Shown here piece after piece: positions 32,158-41,098 of a stretch of 64,000 bases of DNA. A program made the position numbers and the translations under genes. The notes under the pieces were generated by a model, which was not told the origin of the DNA, did not search any database, and was given only the letters and a program-made list of their open reading frames with translations. The DNA lies in contig DCLA01000053.1 of NCBI GenBank assembly GCA_002320815.1, forward strand, positions 33,891 through 97,890. The letters are read 5' to 3'. This stretch comes from Myxococcales bacterium UBA1660 (GTDB taxonomy: Bacteria; Myxococcota_A; Polyangia; Polyangiales; Houyiibacteriaceae). Positions within the stretch are counted from its first letter, which is position 1; every line of letters begins with the position of its first letter.

Positions 32158-33365
32158 GCGTCTACCGCGACAGCCCGCGGCAGCGGCTCGAGGAGGTCGT
32201 CGAGCACCTCCGCTCCCAGGGCCCCGCGCTCCGGGTCGGCACCGGCGAGCGGGCGGCGATCGTCCACCGCGCCCTGGAGAGCGTCGGTCGCGATCCCACC
32301 CTGGCGGCGCGCTCGGCCCCCACCGCCGGGCTCAGCGAGCCGATGGCCGCCTGGGCCCTGCGCACCACCCTGGAGCCGGCGACCCGCGCGCGGCTCGAGC
32401 AGCTCGCCCAGGCGCCGCTGGCCGCCCAGCACGGCGAACGCCCGGTGAGCCTCGCGGCGGTGGTCCTCGCCGGCAACGTCTTCACCGCCGCCCTCCGCGC
32501 GGTCGCCACGCCCCTGCTCTTCGGGGTGCCCACCCTGGTCAAGGCGGCCAGCCGCGGCGACGAGGTCCTCCGGGCCTTCGCCGAAGCCCTCGAGCCGCCG
32601 CTCCGCGACGCCCTGGCGGTGGTGACCTTCCCGCGCGACGACGCCCGCGCCGCCGCCCTTCTGGGCAGTGCCGAGGTGGTCCACGTCCACGGCAACGACG
32701 AGAGCGTGCGCCGCATGCGCGACCTGGCCAGCCCCGGCGCCCTGGTGCTCCCCCACGGGCACGGCGTGGGGGTGGCCCTGGTCTTCCCCGACGGGCTCAC
32801 CTACGACGAACGCCAGGCGGCGATGGACTCCTTGGCCGCCGACGTCGCCGCCTACGACGGCCGCGGCTGCCTCTCGCCGCTGCGGGTCCATGTCGTCGGC
32901 TCGGCCACCCGGGCCATCGAGTGCGCCGACCGCCTCCACCACGCGCTGGGCCGGCTCGAGCGCGACCTGCCCCGCGGGCCGCTACCGGAGGCCATCGCCG
33001 GCCGCCAGATGCAGTGGCGCGGGCTCGCCGCCGCCACCGGGACCCTCTTCGAGGGCCCGGCCCACGCCGTCGCCGTCGAAGAGGACGCGCCGCTGCCCTT
33101 CGCCCCCGGGTACCGCAACGTCTCCGTCCACGCCGTCGGCGACGAGGCCGCGTTCCTGGCCGCCGTGCGTCCGCTGGGCGCGCACCTCAAGTGCGTCGGC
33201 GTCGCCGGCGAGAAGCTCGGCGCCATCGCCTCCGCGCTCGATCACGCCCCCGCCCTGGTTCCCCGGGTCTGCCCCCTGGGCACCATGCAGACCCCGCCCT
33301 TCGACCTCTGGCCCGAAGCGCTCCCCCCCTGGACCGGCCTCTACCGCCGCCTCGAAACCCGCTGA
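32154..33365 (+). CDS. LuxC-type acyl-CoA reductase (aldehyde-forming)
   Basis: A 403-residue NAD(P)H-dependent fatty-acyl reductase of the LuxC (PF05893) family, aldehyde dehydrogenase-like. VVLAGNVFTAALRAVATPLLFG, LVLPHGHGVGVALV and YDGRGCLSPLRVHV are visible; the Cys in RGCLSPL near 238 is the expected nucleophile. It should receive the acyl group from the preceding LuxE-like protein and reduce it to an aldehyde. The 4-bp ATGA overlap with LuxE shows a coupled pair. No LuxAB follows; the gene ends 93 bp from a convergent phosphoesterase. Confidence 0.9.
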   Translation: MSVYRDSPRQRLEEVVEHLRSQGPALRVGTGERAAIVHRALESVGRDPTLAARSAPTAGLSEPMAAWALRTTLEPATRARLEQLAQAPLAAQHGERPVSLAAVVLAGNVFTAALRAVATPLLFGVPTLVKAASRGDEVLRAFAEALEPPLRDALAVVTFPRDDARAAALLGSAEVVHVHGNDESVRRMRDLASPGALVLPHGHGVGVALVFPDGLTYDERQAAMDSLAADVAAYDGRGCLSPLRVHVVGSATRAIECADRLHHALGRLERDLPRGPLPEAIAGRQMQWRGLAAATGTLFEGPAHAVAVEEDAPLPFAPGYRNVSVHAVGDEAAFLAAVRPLGAHLKCVGVAGEKLGAIASALDHAPALVPRVCPLGTMQTPPFDLWPEALPPWTGLYRRLETR

Positions 33366-33458
33366 CCGGGGACGATCGTCGTCATTGTCGTCATTTCGAC
33401 GACCCCGACCTCTCCACACGCTTCCACGCCCCGCCGCGACCCAGCCGCGTCCGAGCGC

Positions 33459-34196
33459 TCAGACGCCGATGAAGAGCCGGTGCCCGAAGTTCCGCTCGAG
33501 CTTGCTCTGGAAGATCTTCGAAGCCGCGCTCTCGATGTCGTACTCGACGCGCTTGAAGTCGAAGGTCCGCGACTCGGTGTCGAAGGTCGTGAAGCTCGCG
33601 CGGTTGTCGTAGTCGCGCGGCTGCCCGACGCTGCCCACGCTCACGATGTACTTCGCGTCCGGGTCGAGCTGGAAGCGCTCGGCGGGGAGCTCCTCCACGG
33701 AGCCCGGCCGGAGCTCGAAGACCTTGCACAGATGCGAGTGCCCGATGAGCGTGATGTGCCCCAGGTCGTCCCACATCTGCAGGCACTCCCGCGCCTGCTC
33801 GGGCGCGAAGATGTACTCGAACTCCTCGAGCCGCAGCGGCGAGCCGTGGCAGAGGTGAACCCCCGTGTCCCGGACCTCGTGCTTGTACGGCAGGGTCTTG
33901 AGCCACGCGAGGTTCTCGTCGGAGAGCGTGTTCGCGTGGAGGTCGAGCGCCTGGCGCGCGGCCTCGTAGTAGTAGGAGTAGTCCATCCGACCCGCGACGG
34001 CGGCGTCGTGGTTGCCGAGGATGGTCACCTTGGCGGTCTCGCGAACGAGGTCCGAACATTCGTTCGGGCTCGCGCCGTACCCCACCACGTCACCGAGGCA
34101 GTAGTACTCGTCGATGTCCTCGTCCTCGAACCCCCGCATCACGGCCGAGAGGGCTTCGATGTTGGCGTGGACGTCGCTGAAAATGCCGAAGCGCAT
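33459..34196 (-). CDS. Calcineurin-like metallophosphoesterase
   Basis: A 245-residue phosphoesterase with the full dimetal motif set: SDVHAN (7-12), GDVVGYG (35-41), GNHD near 62, a later HGSP and GHSH. The YfcE/MJ0936-like subfamily hydrolyses phosphodiesters. The C terminus is somewhat extended by a basic helical part (KRVEYDIESAASKIFQSKLE). It is stand-alone, convergent with luxC, and preceded by 156 bp before the next gene on the same strand. Substrate unknown. Confidence 0.9.
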   Translation of the reverse strand: MRFGIFSDVHANIEALSAVMRGFEDEDIDEYYCLGDVVGYGASPNECSDLVRETAKVTILGNHDAAVAGRMDYSYYYEAARQALDLHANTLSDENLAWLKTLPYKHEVRDTGVHLCHGSPLRLEEFEYIFAPEQARECLQMWDDLGHITLIGHSHLCKVFELRPGSVEELPAERFQLDPDAKYIVSVGSVGQPRDYDNRASFTTFDTESRTFDFKRVEYDIESAASKIFQSKLERNFGHRLFIGV

Positions 34197-34352
34197 GGGG
34201 AGGGAGCCGAACTTTCCTTGTAGAGGTTCCCGAAGCCTATGTCACGCGGTGGAGTTCCCCGTGCGGTGACTCACGCAAGGGGCTCGGGGGGTCCCCGAAG
34301 GTACGACAGTAGGCGGTAACCGGTAAAGGGGGTCGCGAGTACCTTTCACGGG

Positions 34353-36896
34353 TTACTCGCCGACGCGGGCGAGAAAGCGGCGTGAGAACTCCCGAATGGG
34401 GTCCTCCTCACCGACGTCGTCGGGGCCCGCGACACGATCGCGGTGGGCTCGGGCGCGCTCGGCGTGGGCCGGCGCCGACAGCGCGCGGCGCCCGAGGGCG
34501 TCGTTTTCGTCGCTGGCGAGCTTGCGCAGGAAGCTGCCCTCGCCCTCCAGCTCCAGGTGCGCGAAGAGGTAGGCCAGGCGCTCGCCGACCCCGTCGACCT
34601 CGGCCACCCGGCGCAACCCGCGCTCGATCGAGCGGCCGAAGGTGGCCAGAACGCGAGCGACCTCTTCCCAGACCTCGGTGGGCTCGTCGACCAGGGCCTG
34701 CACCAGCGGCCGGATGGAGCGCCGCATCTGCAGCTCCCCGAGGCAGAGGGCCGCCGCCTGGCGCACGAAGGTCTTCCGCGCCCCCAGGGTGTCGATGAGC
34801 GCGCCGCCCGCCGCTTCCCCGAGGGGCAAGAGCGTGGGCATCACGTCGAGCACCTCTTCGCGCGGCATCTTGCGCACCGCGCGCACCACTCGGCTCACGA
34901 GCTCGGCGTCGTCGGCGCCGGCCCGGGAGAGCAGCTCCAGCGCCGCCGCCCGGCGCAGCTTCGGGTGCTCCACGTAGGCCACGAGATCCTTGGTCTCCAG
35001 CGCGCCCAGATCGCCCTCGGCGACCGCCCGCGGCGCCTGGGACCCCGGCCGGGCCGCGGCGATGTCCGTGTGCGCCTGCTCGTGGGCGTCGCCGTCCAGG
35101 GCGACCTCGTACTCCTCGGCGAGGGTCAGCAAGCGCTCCCAGTTGTCGGCCACCGCCCGGTCGTCGAAGCCGCCGCGTCCCTCGAGCCGCGAGGTGCCCC
35201 GGAAGGCGTCGACCAGCCGCTCGACCATCTCGCCGGGCTCGGCGACCACCCCCAGCGAGACCGCCCGACTCACCAGCGGGCCCTCGATGGCCACGCCGTG
35301 CTTCAACGCGTCGTCGAGGATCCGCCGGAAGGCGTCGTCGACCTGATCCCGGGGAATCGAGAGGGCGAGGATCGCCATGTCCAGCTTGGCCGGCTTGGAC
35401 CACCGCCCCAGGGCGGTCACCGCCTCCCGCGCCGCCTTGGCCGACTCCGCGGGCGGCGCGTCCAGGAAGGGATGGCCCCGCAGACTCAGCGGCGGCGGCG
35501 CGGCCAGCGCCCGCTCCATGACCACGGCGGTCTCGGCGCCCTCGCCGGCCCCGTCGCGGTCCGCCCGCGTCAGCACCGACGCCAGGTTCGAGCGACGCGG
35601 CCCGAGCTCCACCTCCACGGTGCGCTCGAAGCGCCCCGCGGGTCCGAAGATGGCGGCGGTGGCCGTCGCTCCGTCCCGGAGCGCCTCGAGGATGGCCCGA
35701 TGGTCCGGGTCCGTGGGGTCCATCGCCGCCCGCCGGGCGTAGGGCCGCGGCTCCGACCACTCCACCAGCGCGAGGAGGACCACCGGGGTGTTCTCGATGG
35801 CGATGTACTGGGGCAGGAGCTCCACGTCGCCGCGGAAGGCTTCTTCGTGGTGCTCGCCGAGCCGCACGAAGAGCCAGGGGCCGTCGGCCATGGTGGCCAT
35901 CATCTGGATCGAGGGGTCCTCGAAGAACCCAGCCGGCGGCGTCGCCGGGGTGGGGATCCGCTTCTCCGCGTGGGAGGGCCCGTCGTCCATGCGCAGCTCG
36001 CTGCGGATCGGAGGCAGCTCCTCGTCGAGGAGTTCCACGTCGTCGTCGTCCAGGACCGAGGTCGCCAGCGGCGAGAGGGGCTCGTCCCACTCCGGCTCGT
36101 CCTCGTCGTCCAGGGACACCACCTCGCCCTCCTCGGGCTCGGTCGGGAAGGGCAGCACCCGGCCGCCGATCTCCCCGGTGTCCTCCCCGGGCAGCGGCTC
36201 CTCGTCGAGGGCCTCCAGGTCGTCGACCAGCTCCACCGCCTCGGCCAGCGACTCCACGCCGTTGGCCGCCGCGGACGTCGGCTCGCCCTCGAGCTCCACG
36301 GCCTGTGCCAGGAGCTCCGCCTCGCGCTCCCGGAGCGCCTCCAGGCGGTCTTCGAGCTCCTGCTCGCGAACGTCGACGTCTCGGCCGAGGGCCTCCAGCC
36401 GCTCGGCCTCCCGGTCCAACTCGGCCTCCCGCGCGGCCACCGCCTCGCGGTCCCGCGCGACGGCCTCCTGGTCGCGAGCCAGCGCCTCCCGGGCCTCGGT
36501 GTCCGCGCCGCCCGCGGGCGTCTCCAGGTAGGCCCGGAGTCCTGCGGCACCGACCACCGCGTCCGCCTTGGCCACGTAGGCCGGCAGCTCCCGCGCCTCG
36601 TCGGCCAGCCGCCCCAGCAGCGCCGCTCGCTCGTGGAGCAGCCGATGCGCGAGCACCTCCGGGACCACCAGCACGAAGCGGCGCCCCTCCGGGTCGTGGA
36701 AGACGTAGGGCTCGGCGAGTTCGCCCACCGCCGTGCGGTGCAGGCTCCCGTCGAGGGCCTTCGCCTTCAGCGCCGGGTCGGTGTGGACGTTGACCGCGCA
36801 GACGATCTGGAGGGTGCGCGTTCCTCCTTCGGGCACCGGGACGTGCACCGTGGACCGGCGTGTCCGTCCCTCTTCCCCGTCATAAGGCAGCTCCAT
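34353..36896 (-). CDS. Large protein: CpXC-like domain, coiled coil, HEAT repeats
   Basis: About 847 residues from ATG 36896 (ATG 36944 is also possible). The first 110 residues follow the CpXC fold (LKAKALDGSLHRTAVG, EPYVFHDPEGRRFVLVVPE) but lack the cysteines that give the family its name, so zinc binding is probably lost. A long heptad-rich coiled coil follows (AREAELDREAERLEALGRDV), then an acidic linker, a domain with DQVDDAFRRILDDALKHG, and a C-terminal set of HEAT-like repeats (AALELLSRAGADDAELVSRV, VRQAAALCLGEL). No catalytic motif is seen; likely a scaffold. It is divergent from the next gene. Confidence 0.72.
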   Translation of the reverse strand: MELPYDGEEGRTRRSTVHVPVPEGGTRTLQIVCAVNVHTDPALKAKALDGSLHRTAVGELAEPYVFHDPEGRRFVLVVPEVLAHRLLHERAALLGRLADEARELPAYVAKADAVVGAAGLRAYLETPAGGADTEAREALARDQEAVARDREAVAAREAELDREAERLEALGRDVDVREQELEDRLEALREREAELLAQAVELEGEPTSAAANGVESLAEAVELVDDLEALDEEPLPGEDTGEIGGRVLPFPTEPEEGEVVSLDDEDEPEWDEPLSPLATSVLDDDDVELLDEELPPIRSELRMDDGPSHAEKRIPTPATPPAGFFEDPSIQMMATMADGPWLFVRLGEHHEEAFRGDVELLPQYIAIENTPVVLLALVEWSEPRPYARRAAMDPTDPDHRAILEALRDGATATAAIFGPAGRFERTVEVELGPRRSNLASVLTRADRDGAGEGAETAVVMERALAAPPPLSLRGHPFLDAPPAESAKAAREAVTALGRWSKPAKLDMAILALSIPRDQVDDAFRRILDDALKHGVAIEGPLVSRAVSLGVVAEPGEMVERLVDAFRGTSRLEGRGGFDDRAVADNWERLLTLAEEYEVALDGDAHEQAHTDIAAARPGSQAPRAVAEGDLGALETKDLVAYVEHPKLRRAAALELLSRAGADDAELVSRVVRAVRKMPREEVLDVMPTLLPLGEAAGGALIDTLGARKTFVRQAAALCLGELQMRRSIRPLVQALVDEPTEVWEEVARVLATFGRSIERGLRRVAEVDGVGERLAYLFAHLELEGEGSFLRKLASDENDALGRRALSAPAHAERARAHRDRVAGPDDVGEEDPIREFSRRFLARVGE

Positions 36897-36977
36897 CGCT
36901 GGGTCGGGATCTACCAGAGATCTCCGTCCGCCCGAAAGCACCATGCGCAGCGGGGCCCCATCGAGTAGGAGATCGCC

Positions 36978-37547
36978 ATGAGCGATCGCGCCCCCGACCA
37001 CGTGGAAGACCTCGCCAGCGCCTGCATGGCCTCCGTGCGCGCCACCGTCGGCGTCGACCTCGATCTGAGCGCCGACACCCTCCCCATCCTGGACCACTAC
37101 GCCCACGAGGTCCTGGACGTCAGCGCCGAGGACATCCTCCAGCTCACCGCCCCGATGTGCGGCGCCTACTTTGGCGAGGTCCTGCGGCGGCGCTTCGGCG
37201 GCCTGCGCTGGCACGCGCCCAAGGACGAGCCGGCGAACTGGCGCCTGGAGCTCGAGCCGGCCTTCCTCTTCTTCAACCCGGTGGGGATCGCGATCGAGGT
37301 GATCACCGAGGCCGACGCCCCCGGCTGGCATGCCCACCTGGGTCTCCGGCCCGAGGATCGCGAGGAGGTCGAGCGGTCCGTCGCGGTCTTCGGCGACACC
37401 CGGGAGAGCGACTACTACTCCTTCGCCATCCGCGGCGAAGTGATCGAGCAGGCCCTCGAGGCCCTGGGGCGCCTCGCCGCCGGGCGCGACCCGGCTAGCT
37501 TCGACGCCCAGGCCTACGCCCACCACATCGAGCGCCAGAAGAACTGA
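36978..37547 (+). CDS. Hypothetical protein, 189 aa
   Basis: A soluble 189-residue protein from ATG 36978 with no signal or membrane segment. The N-terminal third is helical (VEDLASACMASVRATVGVDL; YAHEVLDVSAEDILQLTAPM), followed by a strand-rich part including NWRLELEPAFLFFNPVGIAIEV. The gene is divergent from the CpXC/HEAT gene (81 bp between the two starts) and convergent with a lipoprotein. It looks like a conserved myxobacterial-type protein, but I do not recognise a named family. Confidence 0.7.
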   Translation: MSDRAPDHVEDLASACMASVRATVGVDLDLSADTLPILDHYAHEVLDVSAEDILQLTAPMCGAYFGEVLRRRFGGLRWHAPKDEPANWRLELEPAFLFFNPVGIAIEVITEADAPGWHAHLGLRPEDREEVERSVAVFGDTRESDYYSFAIRGEVIEQALEALGRLAAGRDPASFDAQAYAHHIERQKN

Positions 37548-37557
37548 GCGCTACCCG

Positions 37558-38652
37558 TCAGTCGTCGCGTTCGGCCGGGGGGATCCACCGCGGGAGCACC
37601 GCGTTCCCCGGCACGACGAAGGCCCGCTTTCCCGCCGCCAGCAGCCCGAAGGCGCGGAGCGCGCCGACGCCATAGACCCCGGGCTCCATGCCGTCGAAGT
37701 GGGCCTGGGTCCCCGCGTCGAGCCAGCCGATGGGGGTCCCGTCGAGGGTGATGATCATCCGGTAGGCGGCCCGGTTGGTCACCACCAGCCCGCTCTCCGG
37801 CGCGTCCTCGCCGGGCTCGCCCCGGGGGCCGCGGTTGCGCTCGAGCTGCCCCATCGAGCTCTCGGTGAGGAAGACTCGGTGGTCCCGGTCCGAGATCCCC
37901 TCGGGCGGGTCCACGTGGTCCGCCCGGAGCGCGCGTCGCGGCATGCGGATCCCCACGTCGGCGGTCCGGTCCGCGAGCCAGAGCCCCACCCGGAAGGACG
38001 GCGGCGAGCCCCCTTCCCCGCAGCGACGCGCCAGCCCGCTGGGCCCCTCGCCGGTCCACTCGGCGACCAGCCGGCAGATCAGATCCCCGGGCCCGTGCTG
38101 TTCCCGGGGCGGCGGCATCCCCACCCGGTGGCTCGGCGTGCCCCGGGGTCGCCCACCCTCGAACCAATGGGCCATCTGGCCGGGTCCCAGGGGGCGGCCC
38201 CCGTCGCCGTCGAAGACGTAGGCGCCGAGCTCGTCGCGCCGGATGCGGATCTCCGAACCCTCCGGCACCGGCCACCCGGCGCCCCGGAAACGCGCGCGGA
38301 GTCGGTCGGTGCCGACGTCCACGTGGAGCTCCGCCGCCGGCCGTGCGGCGGCCGGGTTCCCGTCGCCCAGGCTGCGCGGTACCCGGAGCCGGACCCGGTA
38401 GACCAGGCGGCGCGCGTCGACGGTCTCGTCCGTCGAGTAGTCGCGATCGTCGGCGAAGGCCGGGACCACGCGGCGGCGTTCGGTGCGGCCGCCAGGGACG
38501 TCCGTGGGCGCGTAGACCTTCTCCGGAGGGACCGGCGGGGGCGCGGGGGGCGCCTCCGGGGGCGGCGGGAGCACGCGGTTCGGGTCGCCCTCGTCGCAGG
38601 CGACCGAACCACCGAGCAGGAGGAGGAGCGCCGCCGAGGCGGCGCGTCTCAC
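37558..38652 (-). CDS. Hypothetical Cys-anchored lipoprotein
   Basis: A 364-residue protein. I use the GTG at 38652, which overlaps the upstream TGA as GTGA, because it opens a short signal sequence directly (RRAASAALLLLLGGSVAC) with a lipobox Cys near residue 18. A long Pro-rich linker (PPPPEAPPAPPPVPPEK) follows, then a beta-rich domain of about 300 residues and a terminal LDGTPIGWLDAGTQAHFDGM part that resembles a PEGA-like strand set. No catalytic motif is visible. It is cotranscribed with the PEGA protein gene and probably acts in the outer or inner membrane envelope. Confidence 0.75.
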   Translation of the reverse strand: MRRAASAALLLLLGGSVACDEGDPNRVLPPPPEAPPAPPPVPPEKVYAPTDVPGGRTERRRVVPAFADDRDYSTDETVDARRLVYRVRLRVPRSLGDGNPAAARPAAELHVDVGTDRLRARFRGAGWPVPEGSEIRIRRDELGAYVFDGDGGRPLGPGQMAHWFEGGRPRGTPSHRVGMPPPREQHGPGDLICRLVAEWTGEGPSGLARRCGEGGSPPSFRVGLWLADRTADVGIRMPRRALRADHVDPPEGISDRDHRVFLTESSMGQLERNRGPRGEPGEDAPESGLVVTNRAAYRMIITLDGTPIGWLDAGTQAHFDGMEPGVYGVGALRAFGLLAAGKRAFVVPGNAVLPRWIPPAERDD

Positions 38653-40031
38653 CGGCCGCCGAACTCGATGACGATCTGCCCGTTGGGCGACTGACCGAGC
38701 TCGTTGTCGTCCCGGGTCAGGACCACCGCCGTGACCACCGCGCCGACCACCAGGGCACCGCCCACGGCGGCCCAGAGCCACCACTTCTTCCAGAGCGGGT
38801 CGCCCTCGTCTTCTTCGTCGGGATCCGCGCTGACCAGCTGGCCGTCGCTGCCGATGATCTGCTCGTCGTCGTCGCCGACCCGCGGCGCCAGGACGTTCTG
38901 CACGCCGGCCTGCACGGCCCGCTGCACCACCGGCTCCAGCTCGCCGAGCGCGCGCGGGGCCTGGACCTCGCCGCGCAGCATCCGACGCCCGGAGGCGACG
39001 TCGAAGATGACCATCTCCAGCTTCACCTGGTCCCGGGAGTCGCCGTAGCTCACGCGGATGACGCCGATCTTGTCGAGGTCGAGGAGCTGCCCCACCTGCT
39101 GGATGGGACCATCGCCGACCTCGAGCTCGTGGCCGGTGATGCCGGCGACCATCTCGGCCATGCCCTCGTTCCCCTCGGCGTCGATGAGGAACGCCTGGAC
39201 CTCGGACTGGTCCCGACCGACGTCGACCTGCTCGATGTAGGGCGTCGCCCCGGGCCGGGTGAGGCGCACCGTGTGCTCGCCGGGAGCGAGATCGGTGACC
39301 GTGAGCGGGGTGAGCCCCCGAGGCACGAAGTCCACGTAGGCGATGGCCCCGGTGGGATCGCTCATGACGTGGATCGCGCCATCGGTCCGGCGGGGCGTCG
39401 CCCGCTCGTACTGCTCCACGACCTCGGGCGGGAACTCGTTCGGATCCGGCTTGATGTGCGGCATCTGCCGATGGAGCCGCTCGAAGATCCGACGCCCCAC
39501 CCGGGTGTTCCCCGAGAACACGTAGGAGGCGCCCAGGTAGAGCAGCGCGGTGCCCAGTCCGGACTCGTCCTCGAGCGCCGCCTGAGAGGCGTCGAACTCC
39601 TCGACGGCCTGACCCAGGAGCTGGATCGCGTTGTCGAGCTGGAGGTCCAGGTAGGCTTGGCTGCCCTCGGCGTAGAGCCGGCGGGCCTCGGTGATGTGCT
39701 GCAGGGCGGCGTCGTCGTAGCCCAGGAAGCGCTGGTCGGCCGCGGCCCAGTCGGCGGCGGCGACCTCGCGGAGCGCGGCCCGGGCGGCGCTACCGGCGCG
39801 GGCGGCCACGGCCTCCAGCTCCGGCTCGAGGGCGTGCGACACCACGTAGACGCGCTGCCTCGCGACGGGCCCCGTCGGCGCGGCGGCCTCCTCCGAACCC
39901 GGCGCCTCTTCGGCGGCAGCCTCTTCTTCCTGGGCGAGCGCGGAAGCGCTGACCCCGAAGATGCAGGCGACGGCGATGAGGGCGCGGGTGAAGTCAGCGA
40001 CCTTGATCGAGATCTCGGACCAGAGCAGCAA
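38649..40031 (-). CDS. PEGA-domain secreted/anchored protein
   Basis: About 460 residues. No ATG lies ahead of the signal peptide; I choose TTG 40031, preceded by GAGGA, because it gives a signal sequence (FTRALIAVACIFGVSASALA) about 12 residues in. The next part is TPR-like (YAEGSQAYLDLQLDNAIQLL). A PEGA domain follows (IHVMSDPTGAIAYVDFVPRG, GEHTVRLTRPG), then an Asp/Glu linker and a membrane helix (WLWAAVGGALVVGAVVTAVVL) near the C terminus. PEGA proteins in myxobacteria are extracytoplasmic and often linked to envelope sensing. It overlaps the upstream small gene by 38 bp and the downstream lipoprotein by 4 bp. Confidence 0.78.
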   Translation of the reverse strand: MLLWSEISIKVADFTRALIAVACIFGVSASALAQEEEAAAEEAPGSEEAAAPTGPVARQRVYVVSHALEPELEAVAARAGSAARAALREVAAADWAAADQRFLGYDDAALQHITEARRLYAEGSQAYLDLQLDNAIQLLGQAVEEFDASQAALEDESGLGTALLYLGASYVFSGNTRVGRRIFERLHRQMPHIKPDPNEFPPEVVEQYERATPRRTDGAIHVMSDPTGAIAYVDFVPRGLTPLTVTDLAPGEHTVRLTRPGATPYIEQVDVGRDQSEVQAFLIDAEGNEGMAEMVAGITGHELEVGDGPIQQVGQLLDLDKIGVIRVSYGDSRDQVKLEMVIFDVASGRRMLRGEVQAPRALGELEPVVQRAVQAGVQNVLAPRVGDDDEQIIGSDGQLVSADPDEEDEGDPLWKKWWLWAAVGGALVVGAVVTAVVLTRDDNELGQSPNGQIVIEFGGR

Positions 40032-40365
40032 GGTTGGGATCGTCCTCGAGGGTGTGGCGGATATGGGCCTCGAGCTCGGCGCGTGCCGCAGCATCCAGCT
40101 GGGCGACGCCAGGCGCGGAGAGCGCCTCCTGGACCAACCTGTCCACCGCCGCCGCGCCGTCGATGCGGCCCGCGCGGAGGTCTTCGACGACACCATCGAC
40201 GGAACCGGCCTTCTGCGCCTCGGCGCTGGGGGCGGTTTGGTCGAGGGCGGCCTCGAAGGCCTGACGGGACTCGTCCGATCGCTGGGCCTTCGTGGACTCG
40301 GGCCGAGCGTCGGCACCGGGCACCTTGGGAGGGCCACCACCGGGTGGTTTGATGGGCGAGGTCAT
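39994..40365 (-). CDS. Small hypothetical acidic protein
   Basis: A 123-residue protein from ATG 40365, preceded by AGGAG at 7 bp. It starts MTSPIKPPGGGPP, has a Pro/Gly N-terminal tail and an all-helical C-terminal half (AAVDRLVQEALSAPGVAQ, AARAELEAHIRHTLEDDP). There is no signal peptide, transmembrane segment or known domain. It lies 109 bp downstream of another small Ser/Thr/Gly-rich gene and overlaps the PEGA gene, so the three are probably expressed together. Confidence 0.7.
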   Translation of the reverse strand: MTSPIKPPGGGPPKVPGADARPESTKAQRSDESRQAFEAALDQTAPSAEAQKAGSVDGVVEDLRAGRIDGAAAVDRLVQEALSAPGVAQLDAAARAELEAHIRHTLEDDPNLAALVRDLDQGR

Positions 40366-40474
40366 CCAGAGCTCCTGCGGAGAGTAACGAAAGGGTCGCG
40401 CGCACCGCAAGGCGGAGCGCCCGCCGCTCGCCGGGTTCCTCGGAGGACCCCGGGAGCGACGAGGGGTTCGGTGG

Positions 40475-40936
40475 TCAACGGACGTTCTGGATGACGGCCT
40501 TGGCGGTGTCGTGCCGGGCCTTCATCACGTTCGAGGTGGTCTGGAAGACCCGCTGCTCCATGGCCATCTGCTGCTGGAGCTTGAGGAGCTCCTCGGCGGT
40601 GCTGCTCGAGGAGCCGATCATGTCCTGCAGGGACCCATTGGTGGCGGGGGCGACGGTGCCCGTGGACTCGGCGGTCCCGGTGGTGGCGGTGCCGGTGGTG
40701 GCGGTGCCGGTGGCGGCGCTGCTCGCCGACGAGCTGCTGGCTCCGCCGCGGACGGCGGCCGCCACCGCGGAGCCCCCGGGCAGGAGTCCCGCGGCCTGTT
40801 CGACCCCGGCGAGGAGCGCGTGGGCGCCCTCCCCGAGGGTCTCGGCAAAGCGGCGCGAGGCGGGCTGGGGTGTCTGCCGCGGCTCGGTCTCGCGGAGCGT
40901 GAGATGAGGCTGGCCGGTGCGATCGATGGTCGTCAT
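40475..40936 (-). CDS. Small Ser/Thr/Gly-rich protein with a C-terminal helix
   Basis: A 153-residue protein from ATG 40936, preceded by GGAG. The N-terminal half is unstructured and Pro/Arg-rich; a hydrophobic stretch ALLAGVEQAAGLLPG is followed by a low-complexity ATGTATTGTATTG segment and a C-terminal helix (STAEELLKLQQQMAMEQR; NVMKARHDTAKAVIQNVR). The C-terminal helix has the look of a small secreted or rod-like subunit, but I cannot prove that. It is divergent from folE. No family recognised. Confidence 0.62.
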   Translation of the reverse strand: MTTIDRTGQPHLTLRETEPRQTPQPASRRFAETLGEGAHALLAGVEQAAGLLPGGSAVAAAVRGGASSSSASSAATGTATTGTATTGTAESTGTVAPATNGSLQDMIGSSSSTAEELLKLQQQMAMEQRVFQTTSNVMKARHDTAKAVIQNVR

Positions 40937-41098
40937 GGGTGCTTCTCCTGGGCGCGCGAAGGGCGCGATTCGTGGCCGTTCTCGCGCCCGGCTCCGCCCG
41001 GTTGCGCGGTGTCGTCGATTTTTCCAGCACCCATCCGCGCCGAGCCGGCGGCTCCCCCCGGGCTTGACCGGAGCCGATCCCGGGCCGATACCTCGCCC

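Noticed and set aside
31093..33365. Bioluminescence operon
   Set aside because: Only the LuxC and LuxE relatives are present; no luxA, luxB or luxD.
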